IMG/VR virus record: IMGVR_UViG_3300030104_002852 | Location: 1 to 30,713 of that record | Strand: one strand, 5' to 3' | From: a virus | DNA length: 30,713 bases | In this document: positions 1 to 8,791 of the stretch, in pieces | How positions within the stretch are numbered: the first letter of the stretch is position 1 | How the letters are laid out: every line of letters begins with the position of its first letter | The notes under the pieces: generated by a model | What the model was told of the DNA's origin: nothing | The model's input: the letters and a program-made list of their open reading frames with translations, nothing else | The model's database searches: none | Program-made: the position numbers and the translations under genes

Positions 1-7
1 TCTCCAT
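1..7 (-). CDS. possible start of a further CDS leaving the window
   Basis: A minus-strand ATG at 7-5 lies 12 bases downstream of AAGGAA (revcomp of 20-25). Only two codons are inside the window, so nothing can be said about the product. The spacing is longer than for most genes here, so the call is tentative. Confidence 0.3.
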
Positions 8-27
8 TTTGTTTTTATTTCCTTAAC

Positions 28-129
28 CTAAATTCTTGGTGCATTTTGTATAGGGGTGGTATCACCTAAAGCTGCCCTTCTACCTTGTATGCACCAAACA
101 AGTTTATAACTCTGAATAAGTGCCACCAT
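28..129 (-). CDS. possible 33-residue small protein
   Basis: An ATG at 129 opens a 33-codon frame ending in TAG at 30-28. It overlaps the 3' end of the gene at 104-538 in another frame. The peptide looks protein-like: LVWCIQGRRAALGD in the middle and a C-terminus of PIQNAPRI. However, no Shine-Dalgarno is visible and the frame also covers an inverted repeat. It could be translationally coupled to the upstream gene, or it could be chance. I do not recognise a family. Confidence 0.25.
   Translation of the reverse strand: MVALIQSYKLVWCIQGRRAALGDTTPIQNAPRI
36..97 (-). repeat. inverted repeat with nested hairpin
   Basis: The arms TTGGTGCA (36-43) and TGCACCAA (90-97) are perfect 8-base complements. 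Inside, GGTG (55-58) pairs with CACC (63-66) over a 4-base loop. The element follows the stop of the gene at 104-538, so it could be an RNA fold at an operon 3' end or a regulatory structure before the next gene. No T-run follows an arm, so it is not a standard terminator. Confidence 0.4.
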
Positions 130-538
130 ATACATTAGGCTCATATATTTCTGAATAATCATACTCAGCACAAGCATTTTTATTATAAGACCTACTAGTT
201 ACCTGCCTAATCAATCTGCCATCAACAAAGGTAAACCATAAATAATCAGGGTATGCAAAAGCACCTCTCAACATTATTTTATTATCTTCAGGATAAGTAA
301 CAGGAATGTCATAATCTTCATCATTAGGATCATTAGATTCTCTAAATTGCAATCTCATCATATTCAAATCTTGATTAGGAACACCTTTTAATGGTAAGCA
401 AACTACATTATTTGAACAACCACAATAAAACTTATCTTTTGAAAAACATTCAGTACATAGATTGTTATCAATAGATTCCCTTCTATTAATTTCATTCTGC
501 AACTGTCTAAATTGTAATTTAAAAATATCTTTATTCAT
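104..538 (-). CDS. hypothetical protein with N-terminal Cys cluster
   Basis: This 144-residue protein is of unrecognised family. Cysteines at 28, 31, 39, 41 and 47 form a compact cluster (CTEC, then CGC) that could bind zinc. The rest is rich in aromatic and acidic residues, with FAYPDYLWFTFVDGRLIRQV near 93-112. The start is supported by AAGGAGATTAAA immediately before the ATG. It is the second gene of the small operon beyond the late terminator and lies 10 bases after the gene at 549-755. Neither membrane segments nor a signal peptide are seen. Function unknown. Confidence 0.75.
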   Translation of the reverse strand: MNKDIFKLQFRQLQNEINRRESIDNNLCTECFSKDKFYCGCSNNVVCLPLKGVPNQDLNMMRLQFRESNDPNDEDYDIPVTYPEDNKIMLRGAFAYPDYLWFTFVDGRLIRQVTSRSYNKNACAEYDYSEIYEPNVYGGTYSEL

Positions 539-548
539 TTTAATCTCC

Positions 549-755
549 TTAACCTATTTTTTTGATTGATTGATAATTACATTCAGAAGCCACATAATTA
601 ATGTGCTTTTGAGTTGTTACTGACCACCAGCCTAATGCTCTTACTTGTCTGTTCTTATGATCAATAGTAGCAACTTTAGTATTGTAACTATATACATTAT
701 TGCCTTCAACTCTTAAATTCATTTTATATTTTTCTAAATACATTTTAATCTCCAT
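549..755 (-). CDS. small conserved phage-type protein (LGWWSVTTQKHINYVA motif)
   Basis: A 68-residue protein containing NVYSYNTKVATI and LGWWSVTTQKHINYVA, a pattern I associate with small proteins of many phages that have no assigned function. Two starts are plausible: the ATG at 755, preceded by GGGAGG with 6-base spacing, and the ATG at 743, preceded by GGAGATTAAA like its neighbour. The longer form is listed. It is the first gene after the late-operon terminator and carries a GATC site (659-662), unlike the late genes. Confidence 0.75.
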   Translation of the reverse strand: MEIKMYLEKYKMNLRVEGNNVYSYNTKVATIDHKNRQVRALGWWSVTTQKHINYVASECNYQSIKKIG

Positions 756-862
756 TGTTAACCTCCCTAAAGTTCTAAATTATTTTTTAATTATCCAAAC
801 AAATATATATGTTTTTTATTTTTACTAAAGAGAAAAAAGTATATATAAAATATATGTATAAC
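756..862 (-). promoter_or_regulatory. AT-rich intergenic region, probable promoter of the left operon
   Basis: About 100 bases of very AT-rich DNA separate the late terminator from the gene at 549-755. Possible elements are TTGTTT (802-797) and GATAAT (796-791), but they are not correctly spaced with each other, and no convincing -35/-10 pair is present. The promoter call rests mainly on position after a strong terminator. Confidence 0.3.
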
Positions 863-886
863 AAAAAAGGCCCTAAAAAGAGCCTT
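863..886 (-). terminator. Rho-independent terminator of the late operon
   Basis: On the minus strand AAGGCTCT (886-879) pairs with AGGGCCTT (874-867) over a TTTT loop. There is one mismatch in eight positions, and a further TTTT follows (866-863). It lies 27 bases beyond the stop of the last tail gene. This is a textbook intrinsic terminator in the direction of all genes here. Confidence 0.85.
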
Positions 887-913
887 AATTGTTGTGCGAT
901 TTGTATTGTTAGT

Positions 914-2101
914 TTACCATGTTTCTGTTATAACAAGGGAGGTTGAAAACAAGTTGTTTGCTACCTGTTTGAAGGAGGGTTTGTTAGTTATTCTGCATAA
1001 TGCAAATTCTAAATCATCTGCCTGTGCATCAGGGCAAAAGATAAAAGCCAAGTTGCCCATGTGGCTGAGTTTAAAAAATGAAGATAATGAAGTATCAAAG
1101 TTGTCTACTGAGTAGTCATCTTCAATTCCATCTGTAAAAGTATCATTATAAAATTTATTAGCATTGCCTGCTTTGTCAAACATATTATCATCAGATATAA
1201 AAGATAAGCCTACTGTCCATTCTCTCCTTGCTCTATTTGACACTGTTGTATAATCTCTGCCATTTGTTTTTTGGAGTGTCCATGCAGGCAAATCGCCAAA
1301 GTTTGGAACACCTAAATAGTTAATATTAGAAATTGTTGAGCCACCTATTGTAGACACTTTTTTAATTCCTTCTTGTTTGTAAGTAGCAGTAGCTTGCAAC
1401 TCAAAAGCATGCTCAGGTTCAAAAAAAATACCACATGTATTTGCCCCTATAGTTATTTTATTGTTAAGCCAGCCTGCCCAACTTGCATCTGCTTTTCTGC
1501 TAATGTTTATAAATTCTGAAACATTAAATCTTCTATCTTCATTATTGTTTTTGCCTGTTATTTCCCATAAAGAATAGCCATCATATTTAGCCTTTCCTGT
1601 TGTGCCTGCATTTGAACTAGTTGCTGTAGCTTCATAATTAACAATTTCTTTGAAAGCATTAGGATTGCAATATAAATTATTTCCTAAACCATCGCTACCT
1701 ATAAATCTTTGACACATGTGAATTTCAGAGCCAAGTTCTTCTTGCAAACTTGCAAACTTGTGACCTAGAACACCTGCATACCAACCTGAAGAATGATGTT
1801 CGTCAGCACTTGCATTATAATATTTTAATAATTTATTAATTTCATAATCTTGAACTAATTCTTGCCCATCAAGGTTTGCAGGCTCTTGATTTATTCCAAA
1901 TCTAAAAGCTGCTTTATAATTGTTATAGTCACCTTGAAAATTATTAGGTTGGTAGGGGTTCATTGTATGTACTTTTTCTTGATTAGGTTCATCAGATGTT
2001 AGCAGTCCTGAAGATGTTGTGCCAAAGTATTTCCCTATACTTTTTAAATAACTTAGTATATCTGCATAAAATCTTGGTTTGCCTATTTGTCTTTTTGCCA
2101 T
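914..2101 (-). CDS. distal tail/virion structural protein, unknown family
   Basis: A 395-residue soluble protein, the last gene of the late operon. It has no signal peptide or membrane span. It begins MAKRQIGKPRFYADILSYLK and is rich in Gly, Asn and aromatic residues, as is common in beta-rich virion proteins. AGGAGTAAAA precedes the ATG. Position directly after the tail-tip genes and before the terminator suggests a tail-tip, fibre or receptor-binding role, but no domain is recognisable. Confidence that it is a gene is high; the role is inferred from context only. Confidence 0.6.
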   Translation of the reverse strand: MAKRQIGKPRFYADILSYLKSIGKYFGTTSSGLLTSDEPNQEKVHTMNPYQPNNFQGDYNNYKAAFRFGINQEPANLDGQELVQDYEINKLLKYYNASADEHHSSGWYAGVLGHKFASLQEELGSEIHMCQRFIGSDGLGNNLYCNPNAFKEIVNYEATATSSNAGTTGKAKYDGYSLWEITGKNNNEDRRFNVSEFINISRKADASWAGWLNNKITIGANTCGIFFEPEHAFELQATATYKQEGIKKVSTIGGSTISNINYLGVPNFGDLPAWTLQKTNGRDYTTVSNRARREWTVGLSFISDDNMFDKAGNANKFYNDTFTDGIEDDYSVDNFDTSLSSFFKLSHMGNLAFIFCPDAQADDLEFALCRITNKPSFKQVANNLFSTSLVITETW

Positions 2102-2109
2102 TTTTACTC

Positions 2110-2541
2110 CTAAATAACTGACTTCTTTATTGTTTTCTTTATGATGGTCTGTTGTTCTATTTCTTCATATTTTCTGCTATCTATTTCAAATTTAGAATTA
2201 CTGCTTGACCACAAACTATCATTTTTAAATATAATATCTGCATTATATTGTTCTAAATTCCAATTAACTACTACACATTTTGTTATGTTTAAAGTACCAA
2301 CATAAGTAAAAAGTAAAGGAGTAAATTCTGATTGTGATAAACTATAGATAACAATCTTTTTTTTGCCTATTTTTATAGTCCAACCATCTCCTAATTTTTT
2401 TATAGCTTTTATTGCACCAGTGTAATTAATTTCAATTCCTGCAACTTCTCCTGTTGTTTTAAAAAAAACATTCCCATTACTATAATCTATTTTTCCCCTT
2501 ATAGATTGTGGTTTGTTTAGTCTGTCTATTTTATCTATCAT
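2110..2541 (-). CDS. small tail-region protein, unknown
   Basis: A 143-residue protein whose ATG overlaps the TGA of the tail-hub gene (ATGA), so it is probably translated by coupling; no Shine-Dalgarno is visible. The sequence suggests beta strands (GNVFFKTTGEVAGIEINYTG), while the C-terminal 25 residues are charged. It lies between two tail-tip genes and is probably a virion or tail-assembly component. I do not recognise a family. Confidence 0.55.
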   Translation of the reverse strand: MIDKIDRLNKPQSIRGKIDYSNGNVFFKTTGEVAGIEINYTGAIKAIKKLGDGWTIKIGKKKIVIYSLSQSEFTPLLFTYVGTLNITKCVVVNWNLEQYNADIIFKNDSLWSSSNSKFEIDSRKYEEIEQQTIIKKTIKKSVI

Positions 2542-4991
2542 TCGTTTACAATCCTTTGTACCATAGCAACAACATCTAAAACATTTAAATTTCCATCTTG
2601 ATTCATATCAGCTGATTCAATTTCTTGTTCAGTAAAATCTGCAACTTGCACAATTGAATTTACAATTCTAACTATATCAAGGATATTTACAAAGCCATCT
2701 TGGTTAATATCTCCTGTCAATTCTGTATATGTGCCATTATCTGTATATGTGCCATTATCTGTATATGTGCCATTATCTGAATTAAGCTCATATATTGATT
2801 CAAAAGTTGTATTTCTCCAAATTAAAGAGCTGTAACTCATGTGGTGTAATTGTATAGCTTTTATTTTTACTGAATTAACTGATTTATTGGTTTCTGTTAC
2901 CATAAACAAAGGCAGTATATATTGCCCAGACCTTATAGGCATATCATTCATAATATTATCTAAGACATATTTTTCACCATATACTTTCTTTCCTAATATC
3001 ATTTTGTCAAATTCTACAAGGTCACCTATTTCTAAATTAAAATATTTCAAAGGCAATGTAAGCTCTACTATATTATGCTGATTTTGTCTAAATTGCAATA
3101 TGTGTTCAGCTAAATCTTTAGCTGTAGCACCATCTTGAATATATTTATTTTCAACAATAACATGAGAATCTATGTGGTTAATTGTACCATCTTCATTTGT
3201 TTTTACACCATAATAATTATCTGTTTGAAGATTTTGTGCAGTACCTGATTTAAAGTAACCACCATTAGCTTGTATTTTGCCTGTAGACTTAACAAAACTA
3301 TCTAAGCCTATATCATAGCCATACCTGACCTCAGTTTCAGTTAATATATCTTTTATAGGTGTTCTTTTGAAATTATATTTTATAACATCATACTCAAATA
3401 TTTTATATATATCTTCATTACCATTATAGGTATTTTTTATTGTATTAAATTTTAAAATATCAGATGATAAGCTTGTTATTAATTTTGAGCTTTGTGATAT
3501 TTCAGATATTAATTTTTTAGCACCTATTTTTTCAAATAAACTAAAATCTAAATTCCAGTCTATGTTTTCACCATTGCTGTTAATCTTGTGTTCTAATCTT
3601 GCCTCTCTAAGCAAATCAAAATTTACTGCCTCTGAATAACCTAATTCTTGCTCTAACAAATGAAAAATTACATCACAAGGTTTTTGTATTAATTCACTTG
3701 ATGGAGTATATTCACTAATTATTGGTTCATCAGGTAATATAGTTTGTATTGTTGGAATATCAGTATAAATTATTTTTGATGAACTCTCCATTGAATCAAA
3801 TTGTGTTTGTGCATCTTCTGAATATTGCACATAAGCTGAAGAATCTAAAGAATTCATAATAACTATAATGCTGTAGCTATCTGTTTGACTAGATATTTGT
3901 GTGCTTGTGTATGTTATAGGCACTTCAACTGATTCTCCTGCACTTATTGTATAAGATGTTTCATTGTACTCTATAGTTCCATATTGTGCTGCATCTTCTT
4001 CATCTAAACTAGCCTGCAACATATCATTAAAAGAAGTTAAATCATCTTCATAGTCAAAAGCATAGACATTAAATGTTCCATTAAAATCTGCATTTGATTC
4101 AACAGTAAAGATTCCTTCAGCAGTTTCTCCTGTTTCAACAAATAATTGTAAGTTTGATAAGCCTGTAATTGATAAGCTAAAGTCATAAGTTGGGGCTTGT
4201 AATACAGGTGCAGGATATGGTAAAAAAGCATAGCTTTTATTAGCTGAACCAATATGCTTTCCTGCTCCAATCGTAAATTGCCTTGACCCCACCCCATCAC
4301 TTACATATCCAATTGCTAAATTTAAGTGGATTAATACTTCTGTTTGTATTTGATATAAATTTATATATCTTTCTTGATATTCTTGAGTTTGATTTTCATC
4401 ATAAAATGGAGCATCTTCATTAATTGCCAAATCCCCTAGACCATTATTTAGGGTACTCCATATTGTGTTATTTTTAGCAGAAGAAGTATATCTTATTCTT
4501 TTTACACCACCTACTGTATCTATAGACCCTACAAAAAAAGGAATATCTACATATACTGATTCATTTTCAATGTTCCAATAAGGCTCTAAATAAGCCATGT
4601 GCTCTCCATTAGAGCTGTAACTTTCGTGTTCAACATACTCAAGCCCTGTGCTTGGTGGAGTCATCTTTAAATAATGTCCTAAAATTTTCTCATTATAATC
4701 ATAAACATAACCTATATTGCCTTCATTGTTGTAAGACATAGCATTACTACTAATTCCTGTAACTTCTGTAGTCCAGTATGTAGCCCAATCATAATTGTTG
4801 TATCCTTGACCTAAAGCCATAAGCCCTTCAATAAAAAATAACTTATCACTTGCATCAGGATTGTTTACAATATCAGTAAGCTTAGTCCATTCTGAAGTAG
4901 CTGTATTTCCATCATGAGGTACAATTTCTATTTTTAAAGTGTTATTGCCAATAATTATATCATTAACTTTTCTCCAAATAAGGGCTTGCAT
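2538..4991 (-). CDS. tail-tip/baseplate hub-like protein with C-terminal dockerin-like domain
   Basis: An 817-residue protein. Around residues 600-700 it carries a segment typical of tail-hub or Tal-like proteins (VELTLPLKYFNLEIGDLVEF). The C-terminus has three tandem DNGTYT units (about 739-756), then two calcium-binding loops of dockerin type: GDINQDGFVNILDIV (about 760) and ADMNQDGNLNVLDVV (about 794). Each shows the DxNxDG..N..D pattern followed by a hydrophobic helix. Type I dockerins bind cohesins in cellulosomes; in a phage tail such a domain could mediate Ca-dependent protein or glycan contact. The start ATG overlaps the previous stop (TAATG), and its ribosome binding site is formed by the Gly codons (GGAGGA) that end the upstream gene. 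Hub identity is moderate; the dockerin-like repeats are clear. Confidence 0.65.
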   Translation of the reverse strand: MQALIWRKVNDIIIGNNTLKIEIVPHDGNTATSEWTKLTDIVNNPDASDKLFFIEGLMALGQGYNNYDWATYWTTEVTGISSNAMSYNNEGNIGYVYDYNEKILGHYLKMTPPSTGLEYVEHESYSSNGEHMAYLEPYWNIENESVYVDIPFFVGSIDTVGGVKRIRYTSSAKNNTIWSTLNNGLGDLAINEDAPFYDENQTQEYQERYINLYQIQTEVLIHLNLAIGYVSDGVGSRQFTIGAGKHIGSANKSYAFLPYPAPVLQAPTYDFSLSITGLSNLQLFVETGETAEGIFTVESNADFNGTFNVYAFDYEDDLTSFNDMLQASLDEEDAAQYGTIEYNETSYTISAGESVEVPITYTSTQISSQTDSYSIIVIMNSLDSSAYVQYSEDAQTQFDSMESSSKIIYTDIPTIQTILPDEPIISEYTPSSELIQKPCDVIFHLLEQELGYSEAVNFDLLREARLEHKINSNGENIDWNLDFSLFEKIGAKKLISEISQSSKLITSLSSDILKFNTIKNTYNGNEDIYKIFEYDVIKYNFKRTPIKDILTETEVRYGYDIGLDSFVKSTGKIQANGGYFKSGTAQNLQTDNYYGVKTNEDGTINHIDSHVIVENKYIQDGATAKDLAEHILQFRQNQHNIVELTLPLKYFNLEIGDLVEFDKMILGKKVYGEKYVLDNIMNDMPIRSGQYILPLFMVTETNKSVNSVKIKAIQLHHMSYSSLIWRNTTFESIYELNSDNGTYTDNGTYTDNGTYTELTGDINQDGFVNILDIVRIVNSIVQVADFTEQEIESADMNQDGNLNVLDVVAMVQRIVNE
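2723..2776 (-). repeat. three tandem 18-bp repeats in the tail gene
   Basis: Three exact direct copies of CTGTATATGTGCCATTAT (2723-2740, 2741-2758, 2759-2776) encode DNGTYT units joining the hub protein to its dockerin-like domain. Being a multiple of three and perfectly identical, the array can change copy number without breaking the frame, so it is a likely variable-length linker. Confidence 0.9.
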
Positions 4992-6973
4992 TAATATCCT
5001 CCTCCACCTGACCCACCTGACCCACCTAGCCCACCTGACCCACTTGATTTAGCTATACTTCTTGTTTGTTTTTTATATCTTTTTTTGCCTTGTTGTTTCA
5101 TAGGTTTTGATATATTAGCTTCCCTAGATTGCATTTCATTCATATCTTGCCTTACAACAAAGTCAGATTCACCTGATAGCACAACAACCTCATTACCTGT
5201 ATATCTTCCACCAAGGTCATCAACCCTGCCTTCAACTGTTGCAAATAAACCATAATCCATAAAATCACTTAATATTGCTCTTTTGAAAACTCTTAAATAA
5301 TTAAATTTTAACCAATCTATGCCCATTCTTCCACCTTCAGTTGCATATATGTAGGGTTCAATGCTTGCTCCATCTGCACCTCTACCATAACCACCTATAG
5401 TAAAATGTGTAAATCCTATATCATCAACAACTACTTCATATTGACTAGGGTTTGTTGAGCTATCAGAATAAAATTCAACTTTGTCATAAGCAAGGGTCAA
5501 AGGGTTTGCATTTTCATCTTGCACAGTATCATCAGGTGTTAGTTCATCAAATCTTGTAAACCTAACAACTTTATTTCCTATTTGAAAGTGTATTTTTGGT
5601 CTGCTATAAGACCATTCTCCTGAGATTGTATAGAAACCCAAAACCTTTACAGCAGCATTTAAATCATATAAAATAGATGCTTTGTTGTCTATTATTTTAG
5701 TTTGTTTTTCTCCTGTAGCATCAGGCAATGTTTCTACTTGTGTTAAAATATTGTTAGAATTACAAAATGGTTCTGTTTGCATTCTTAAAGCATTTCCTGA
5801 TACATAGGCTTCATATAGATAATAACCATCAGTGGCAGAGAAAGGAGTATAAATAGCATGGTCATTTTTCCCCCAAAGCCATGTTTTTTGTTCTGCGAAG
5901 GGAGCAGGCACTCCTCCAAAATCTTGTTGAGTAAAATATGAGCCATCTACTTCAGTTGTATCGTTAATTCCATTAATGTCTGTTGAGCATACTATAGGAC
6001 AAGTAACATCACCTATAGCTGATAGATTTGCATATTCTTCTCCAAAATATGGAACTAAAAAATCTTCTCCATACAATTGTACAACTATACTCAGCCATTG
6101 GTGTCTTGTCCTTCCTGATACAAAAGTTGGTTTTGATTCTTGATAAACTTCAACAAAATTATAAGATATAGGTGATGAGCCAAAAATTGCTTGACCTTGT
6201 GAAGTTTCACCTTCAATATCTATTGACCTAGAAAAAATAAATTTATTATCATCAGTTTCTTCAAACTGGTCACGATTTGCACTCGCAAAAGGTGTGTTTG
6301 ATTTTATTTCATTAAATTTTACAGGGTTTTTAGTGATTTTTAAATATACATCATCTAAAAATACTTTAGGTGTAATCGCACTTTTTATAAAAAAATCATC
6401 AGCTACAGAGGCATAATTTTCCTGCCCATCATTTGGCGTGTAGATTAGTGGACTTCTTTGGACTACACCAAAAACAATAGGAATAGGTTTGTTTCTGTAT
6501 TTTTCAGGCACTCCTTCAGAAGGTGAATATCTTAATGGCAAATCTTTATTTAATGTTAATTCTGTTCTATCTTCTGCACTTATTGTAATATTATCTATAT
6601 TTTCATTTATACTAGCAACATATCCTGAATACACTTTAAGGCAATCATCTAATGATTGTGCAGATTGAGATTTGTAATATATATTTAATTTTTTATTCAT
6701 TACTGAAGGAGAAAACAACCTTTCTCCTAAAGTTTTGTCATTATATATAACATTTATTAAAGATATATTAACAGATGAAATTTTAAATATTTTTTTTACA
6801 GGGTCAATAGATTCTTTTATGTTACCAATATTTTTAAGAAGTGGGTCATAATTTTCTCCTAAAACAACTTTAGATGTTGAGAGAAAAATTCTATCATCTA
6901 TAACCAACAATGGTATTAAGTAAGTGTCTTTGCTTTGTATATCATTTTTAAATTTTTGAGGTAAATCTAACAT
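4991..6973 (-). CDS. tail-tip structural protein with Gly-rich C-terminus
   Basis: A 660-residue protein directly after the tape measure gene, the usual position of distal tail and tail-tip components. The N-terminal half reads as beta-rich (VSGYVASINENIDNITISAE region, about 115-135) and the last 20 residues are almost only Gly and Ser (GSGGLGGSGGSGGGGY), probably a flexible or low-complexity tail. That tract is written with near-identical GGTGGG/TCAGGT units, so the DNA is locally repetitive (about 4998-5042). The start is coupled to the tape measure stop (TAATG). I cannot name a specific family; role inferred from position. Confidence 0.55.
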   Translation of the reverse strand: MLDLPQKFKNDIQSKDTYLIPLLVIDDRIFLSTSKVVLGENYDPLLKNIGNIKESIDPVKKIFKISSVNISLINVIYNDKTLGERLFSPSVMNKKLNIYYKSQSAQSLDDCLKVYSGYVASINENIDNITISAEDRTELTLNKDLPLRYSPSEGVPEKYRNKPIPIVFGVVQRSPLIYTPNDGQENYASVADDFFIKSAITPKVFLDDVYLKITKNPVKFNEIKSNTPFASANRDQFEETDDNKFIFSRSIDIEGETSQGQAIFGSSPISYNFVEVYQESKPTFVSGRTRHQWLSIVVQLYGEDFLVPYFGEEYANLSAIGDVTCPIVCSTDINGINDTTEVDGSYFTQQDFGGVPAPFAEQKTWLWGKNDHAIYTPFSATDGYYLYEAYVSGNALRMQTEPFCNSNNILTQVETLPDATGEKQTKIIDNKASILYDLNAAVKVLGFYTISGEWSYSRPKIHFQIGNKVVRFTRFDELTPDDTVQDENANPLTLAYDKVEFYSDSSTNPSQYEVVVDDIGFTHFTIGGYGRGADGASIEPYIYATEGGRMGIDWLKFNYLRVFKRAILSDFMDYGLFATVEGRVDDLGGRYTGNEVVVLSGESDFVVRQDMNEMQSREANISKPMKQQGKKRYKKQTRSIAKSSGSGGLGGSGGSGGGGY

Positions 6974-8790
6974 TATCCTATACCTATATCTCCACCTTTT
7001 CTCAAAGCATCTTGTATAAGAGGTATCGCTTCATCTTCAATAAAATCTCTACTTAACACATTGCCTTGAAAGATTACAGTACCACTACCTCTATTTGCAC
7101 CTTCATTGTTTGTAGGTTCAATATCAACATACTCTGCACCTGCTTCACCTGCTAAAAATAAAGTAGGTTCTGTAACTACTCCATCAAAACCTTCTGCTGC
7201 TTTTACTAGTCCCATTTCTTTAACAGCACCTTGCATTAAACTTCCAACCACACCACCTGCTGCAACACCACCTATTGCACCAAAAATACCAAACTTTTTA
7301 AAGCTATCTGCAATAAAAGCTGCAACTGCTTCTTGTGCTTTAGCTACAATAAACTGACCTGCTGCTGCCCCTGCTGCATCTCCTGCTGATTTAAAAGCTG
7401 CTCCTGTTGACATAGCACTTGCAACTTGTGCTTGTGTTAAATCACCAAAGGCAGCACTGACTTTATTGTATGCTCCACTTAACTTGCTTAGTGTTGCTAT
7501 TTCTAGCTCTGCATTTTCTACAGATTCAATCTTTAAATCATTGTTTTTTCTAAATTGCTGATTCTGAACTTCAACAACTTCAATATCTTCCTGCTCTTGT
7601 TGTGTTATTCTTGCATTAATATCTTCTAAATTCTTTTTTTCTTCAGCTAATTGTGTGACTATAGTTAATTCATCTATTAATCCCTTAATTCTTTTATCTC
7701 TTTCAGCAATAGCATCTTCTATGTTTTGAGCCTCATATTGTGCTGCTTTTATTTCATCATCTGACATTTTGCTTCTGTTTTTATGCAAATCTTCTTCAAC
7801 TTTTTCAAGCCTTTTCATTCTTATAGCTCTTTTATCTTCATAAACTTGTATAGTTGCTTGTAATTGTTCAGCACTTCTTGTGCCTTCCCTATCTCTCTCT
7901 AGCTGTCTTATATTTTGTTCTGCTAATATTTTTTCTAAGCCTAAAACTTCACCACCCATATTTTGTATTTGTCTGATTCTTGTTTCTAAATCAGTTTCTG
8001 TCATTCTCTTAAAGAAGTTGCCAACTGCACCTGCTGCACTTTTTACATAGCCTGTCAATGTATTAATAGCAGGTGATAAAGCCTCACCAATAGATTGAAA
8101 CATGCCATCTGAAGCTACAGACATTTGTGCTATAGCATCTGATGTTGTTAATTGTTCATCACCTAGTGCTGCAACTTTTTCTGTAGCTGAATCTAAAGCA
8201 GCATTATTAAAAGCAATTTTCTTTTCTTGGTCTGTTAATTGTGATACTGTTTTACCTATTGATGCAGCATAATCTTCATTAGCTTTTTCAGTTGAAACTA
8301 TAATACCTAAATTGTCAAGCATCATTATAGACTGCCTACCCATACCAGTAACTAAAGAATCAACAGCATCTTTAGTATCTACACCAAGAGATTTACCTAG
8401 TCTTTGTGCAGTATCAAAAAGTTGAGCCATTTCTTCTTCTGAGCTAGCAACTCCAAGTGTCATAGCTTGGTTTGCCATTCTCATCAAATCTACATCATTA
8501 ACTGTTCCATCTAGTGCTTTTCTATATTTACTTAATGCACTACTTGTTCCACCCATAGCTTTATTTAAATTATCAAATGGAGTAGATAATGCTTCTGCTT
8601 TTGTCGCTAAATCTATAGATTGCTTAAATCCATTAATAATACCTTGAGCTCCAAAATATGCTGCACCTGCAATGCTTGCTGATTTAGCAAGTTTTCTCAT
8701 ACTAAGCCCTACTTTATTTGTACCCTTAGCAGCTTTTTTAGCTCCAAATAGCTTTATTCTTATTCTTTGTGTAAATGTTTTTACTGCCAT
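6973..8790 (-). CDS. tail tape measure protein
   Basis: A 605-residue protein. The N-terminus is basic and alpha-helical, followed by Ala-rich helices, a long charged coiled-coil section (about 280-420, repeated KxxE/ExxK runs) and hydrophobic Gly/Ala helices (about 455-525) of the kind that may insert into the host membrane. The C-terminal EPTLFLAGEAGAEYVDIEP is typical of phage tape measures. It follows the frameshifting chaperone, which is the canonical order. At roughly 0.15 nm per residue, the rule known for tape measures, the tail would be about 90 nm long. AGGAAG precedes the ATG. Confidence 0.88.
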   Translation of the reverse strand: MAVKTFTQRIRIKLFGAKKAAKGTNKVGLSMRKLAKSASIAGAAYFGAQGIINGFKQSIDLATKAEALSTPFDNLNKAMGGTSSALSKYRKALDGTVNDVDLMRMANQAMTLGVASSEEEMAQLFDTAQRLGKSLGVDTKDAVDSLVTGMGRQSIMMLDNLGIIVSTEKANEDYAASIGKTVSQLTDQEKKIAFNNAALDSATEKVAALGDEQLTTSDAIAQMSVASDGMFQSIGEALSPAINTLTGYVKSAAGAVGNFFKRMTETDLETRIRQIQNMGGEVLGLEKILAEQNIRQLERDREGTRSAEQLQATIQVYEDKRAIRMKRLEKVEEDLHKNRSKMSDDEIKAAQYEAQNIEDAIAERDKRIKGLIDELTIVTQLAEEKKNLEDINARITQQEQEDIEVVEVQNQQFRKNNDLKIESVENAELEIATLSKLSGAYNKVSAAFGDLTQAQVASAMSTGAAFKSAGDAAGAAAGQFIVAKAQEAVAAFIADSFKKFGIFGAIGGVAAGGVVGSLMQGAVKEMGLVKAAEGFDGVVTEPTLFLAGEAGAEYVDIEPTNNEGANRGSGTVIFQGNVLSRDFIEDEAIPLIQDALRKGGDIGIG

Positions 8791-8791
8791 A

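Noticed and set aside
36-97. tRNA-like cloverleaf (acceptor-like 8-bp stem with inner hairpin)
   Set aside because: Only 62 bases, no TTCRANYC T-loop and no credible anticodon arm on either strand.
894-1115. plus-strand frames here and elsewhere (for example 7106-7357, 12625-13014, 24362-24757)
   Set aside because: All lie antisense to well-supported minus-strand genes and lack ribosome binding sites; codon use is that of a reversed gene.
2723-2776. CRISPR-like direct repeats
   Set aside because: The 18-bp units are contiguous without spacers and encode an in-frame protein linker.
4037-4300. 87-codon minus-strand frame within the tail-hub gene
   Set aside because: It is in another frame of a clear long gene, has no ribosome binding site and low-complexity composition.
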